Positions 6,690 through 6,781 of a DNA stretch of 6,781 nucleotides are shown here, in pieces. The stretch is from NCBI GenBank assembly GCA_937975765.1, contig CALJUR010000039.1:1-6781 (forward strand). Direction: 5' to 3'. The DNA comes from an uncultured Myxococcales bacterium (GTDB lineage Bacteria; Myxococcota_A; UBA9042; DTJE01). Made by a program: the position numbers and the translations under genes. The stretch's first letter is position 1; the number at the start of each line of letters is the position of its first letter. Below the pieces are notes generated by a model. It was given only the letters and a program-made list of their open reading frames with translations. It searched no databases and had not been told where the DNA came from.

Positions 6690-6781
6690 GTGTCAATTCG
6701 GGGACAGTCACCATTATTGGTTGTCCAACTGCCGGAAATTCCACAGATTTGGCGAAGCCTGGGCGAGAACCTAGTGAAATC
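6690..6781. mobile_element. Possible end of an IS200/RAYT-type (REP-like) element, cut by window edge
   Basis: After the zinc-ribbon gene stop the DNA becomes clearly AT-richer and has no gene. GGACA (6702-6706) pairs with TGTCC (6722-6726). Inside, ACC (6710-6712) pairs with GGT (6719-6721) around ATTATT, leaving GTC bulged on the left side. Bulged hairpins of this sort are the recognition form for IS200/IS605-like and REP-associated (RAYT) tyrosine transposases. The string GGGGACAGTCACC is, from memory, frequent beside such transposase genes in proteobacterial genomes. A second small palindrome, GGAA-A-TTCC, is at 6734-6742. No transposase is visible; it would have to begin right of 6781. 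An ordinary intergenic terminator-like hairpin is the alternative, although no U tract follows. Confidence 0.35.

Overview
The window is very GC-rich, with coding strands dominated by G/C third positions. It looks like a chromosomal segment of a Gram-negative bacterium. The DsbA-like protein with an Ala/Pro linker, the transmembrane Ser/Thr kinase with a PEGA domain, and the zinc-ribbon protein with a C-terminal 'GD-I-H...G-G-V' module suggest Myxococcota or another deltaproteobacterial-type lineage. Planctomycetes or Acidobacteria are alternatives. This placement is inference.

Left part (1-2917): the 5' half of lon (ATP-dependent protease La) runs leftward off the window edge. Upstream of it on the same strand is a membrane-anchored DsbA-like thioredoxin-fold protein (CPVC), 66 bp from lon and probably co-transcribed with it. 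Divergent from that pair is a membrane-anchored TlpA/ResA-like thioredoxin-fold protein (CPSC). The three genes suggest an envelope thiol-redox and protein quality-control neighbourhood.

Middle (2918-4941): a 251-bp spacer of less extreme base composition holds a 41-codon ORF behind a perfect Shine-Dalgarno, a set of helices that could form a three-way junction RNA, and a 9-bp perfect inverted repeat just before the next gene. That gene is a 590-residue transmembrane Ser/Thr protein kinase with a C-terminal extracytoplasmic PEGA domain.

Right part (4913-6677): a leftward two-gene operon encodes an Arg/Ala-rich helical protein and a two-helix membrane protein, neither assignable. The membrane protein gene overlaps the kinase gene tail-to-tail by 29 bp. 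A compact divergent promoter with symmetric TACACT -10 boxes separates this operon from a rightward pair: yjbQ (UPF0047) and a two-domain zinc-ribbon protein.

Right edge (6678-6781): base composition drops sharply and a bulged hairpin with a sequence like those flanking IS200/RAYT-type tyrosine transposases appears. This may be the end of a mobile or REP-like element that continues beyond the window. No rRNA, tRNA or CRISPR array was seen. No canonical rho-independent terminator with a U tract was found.
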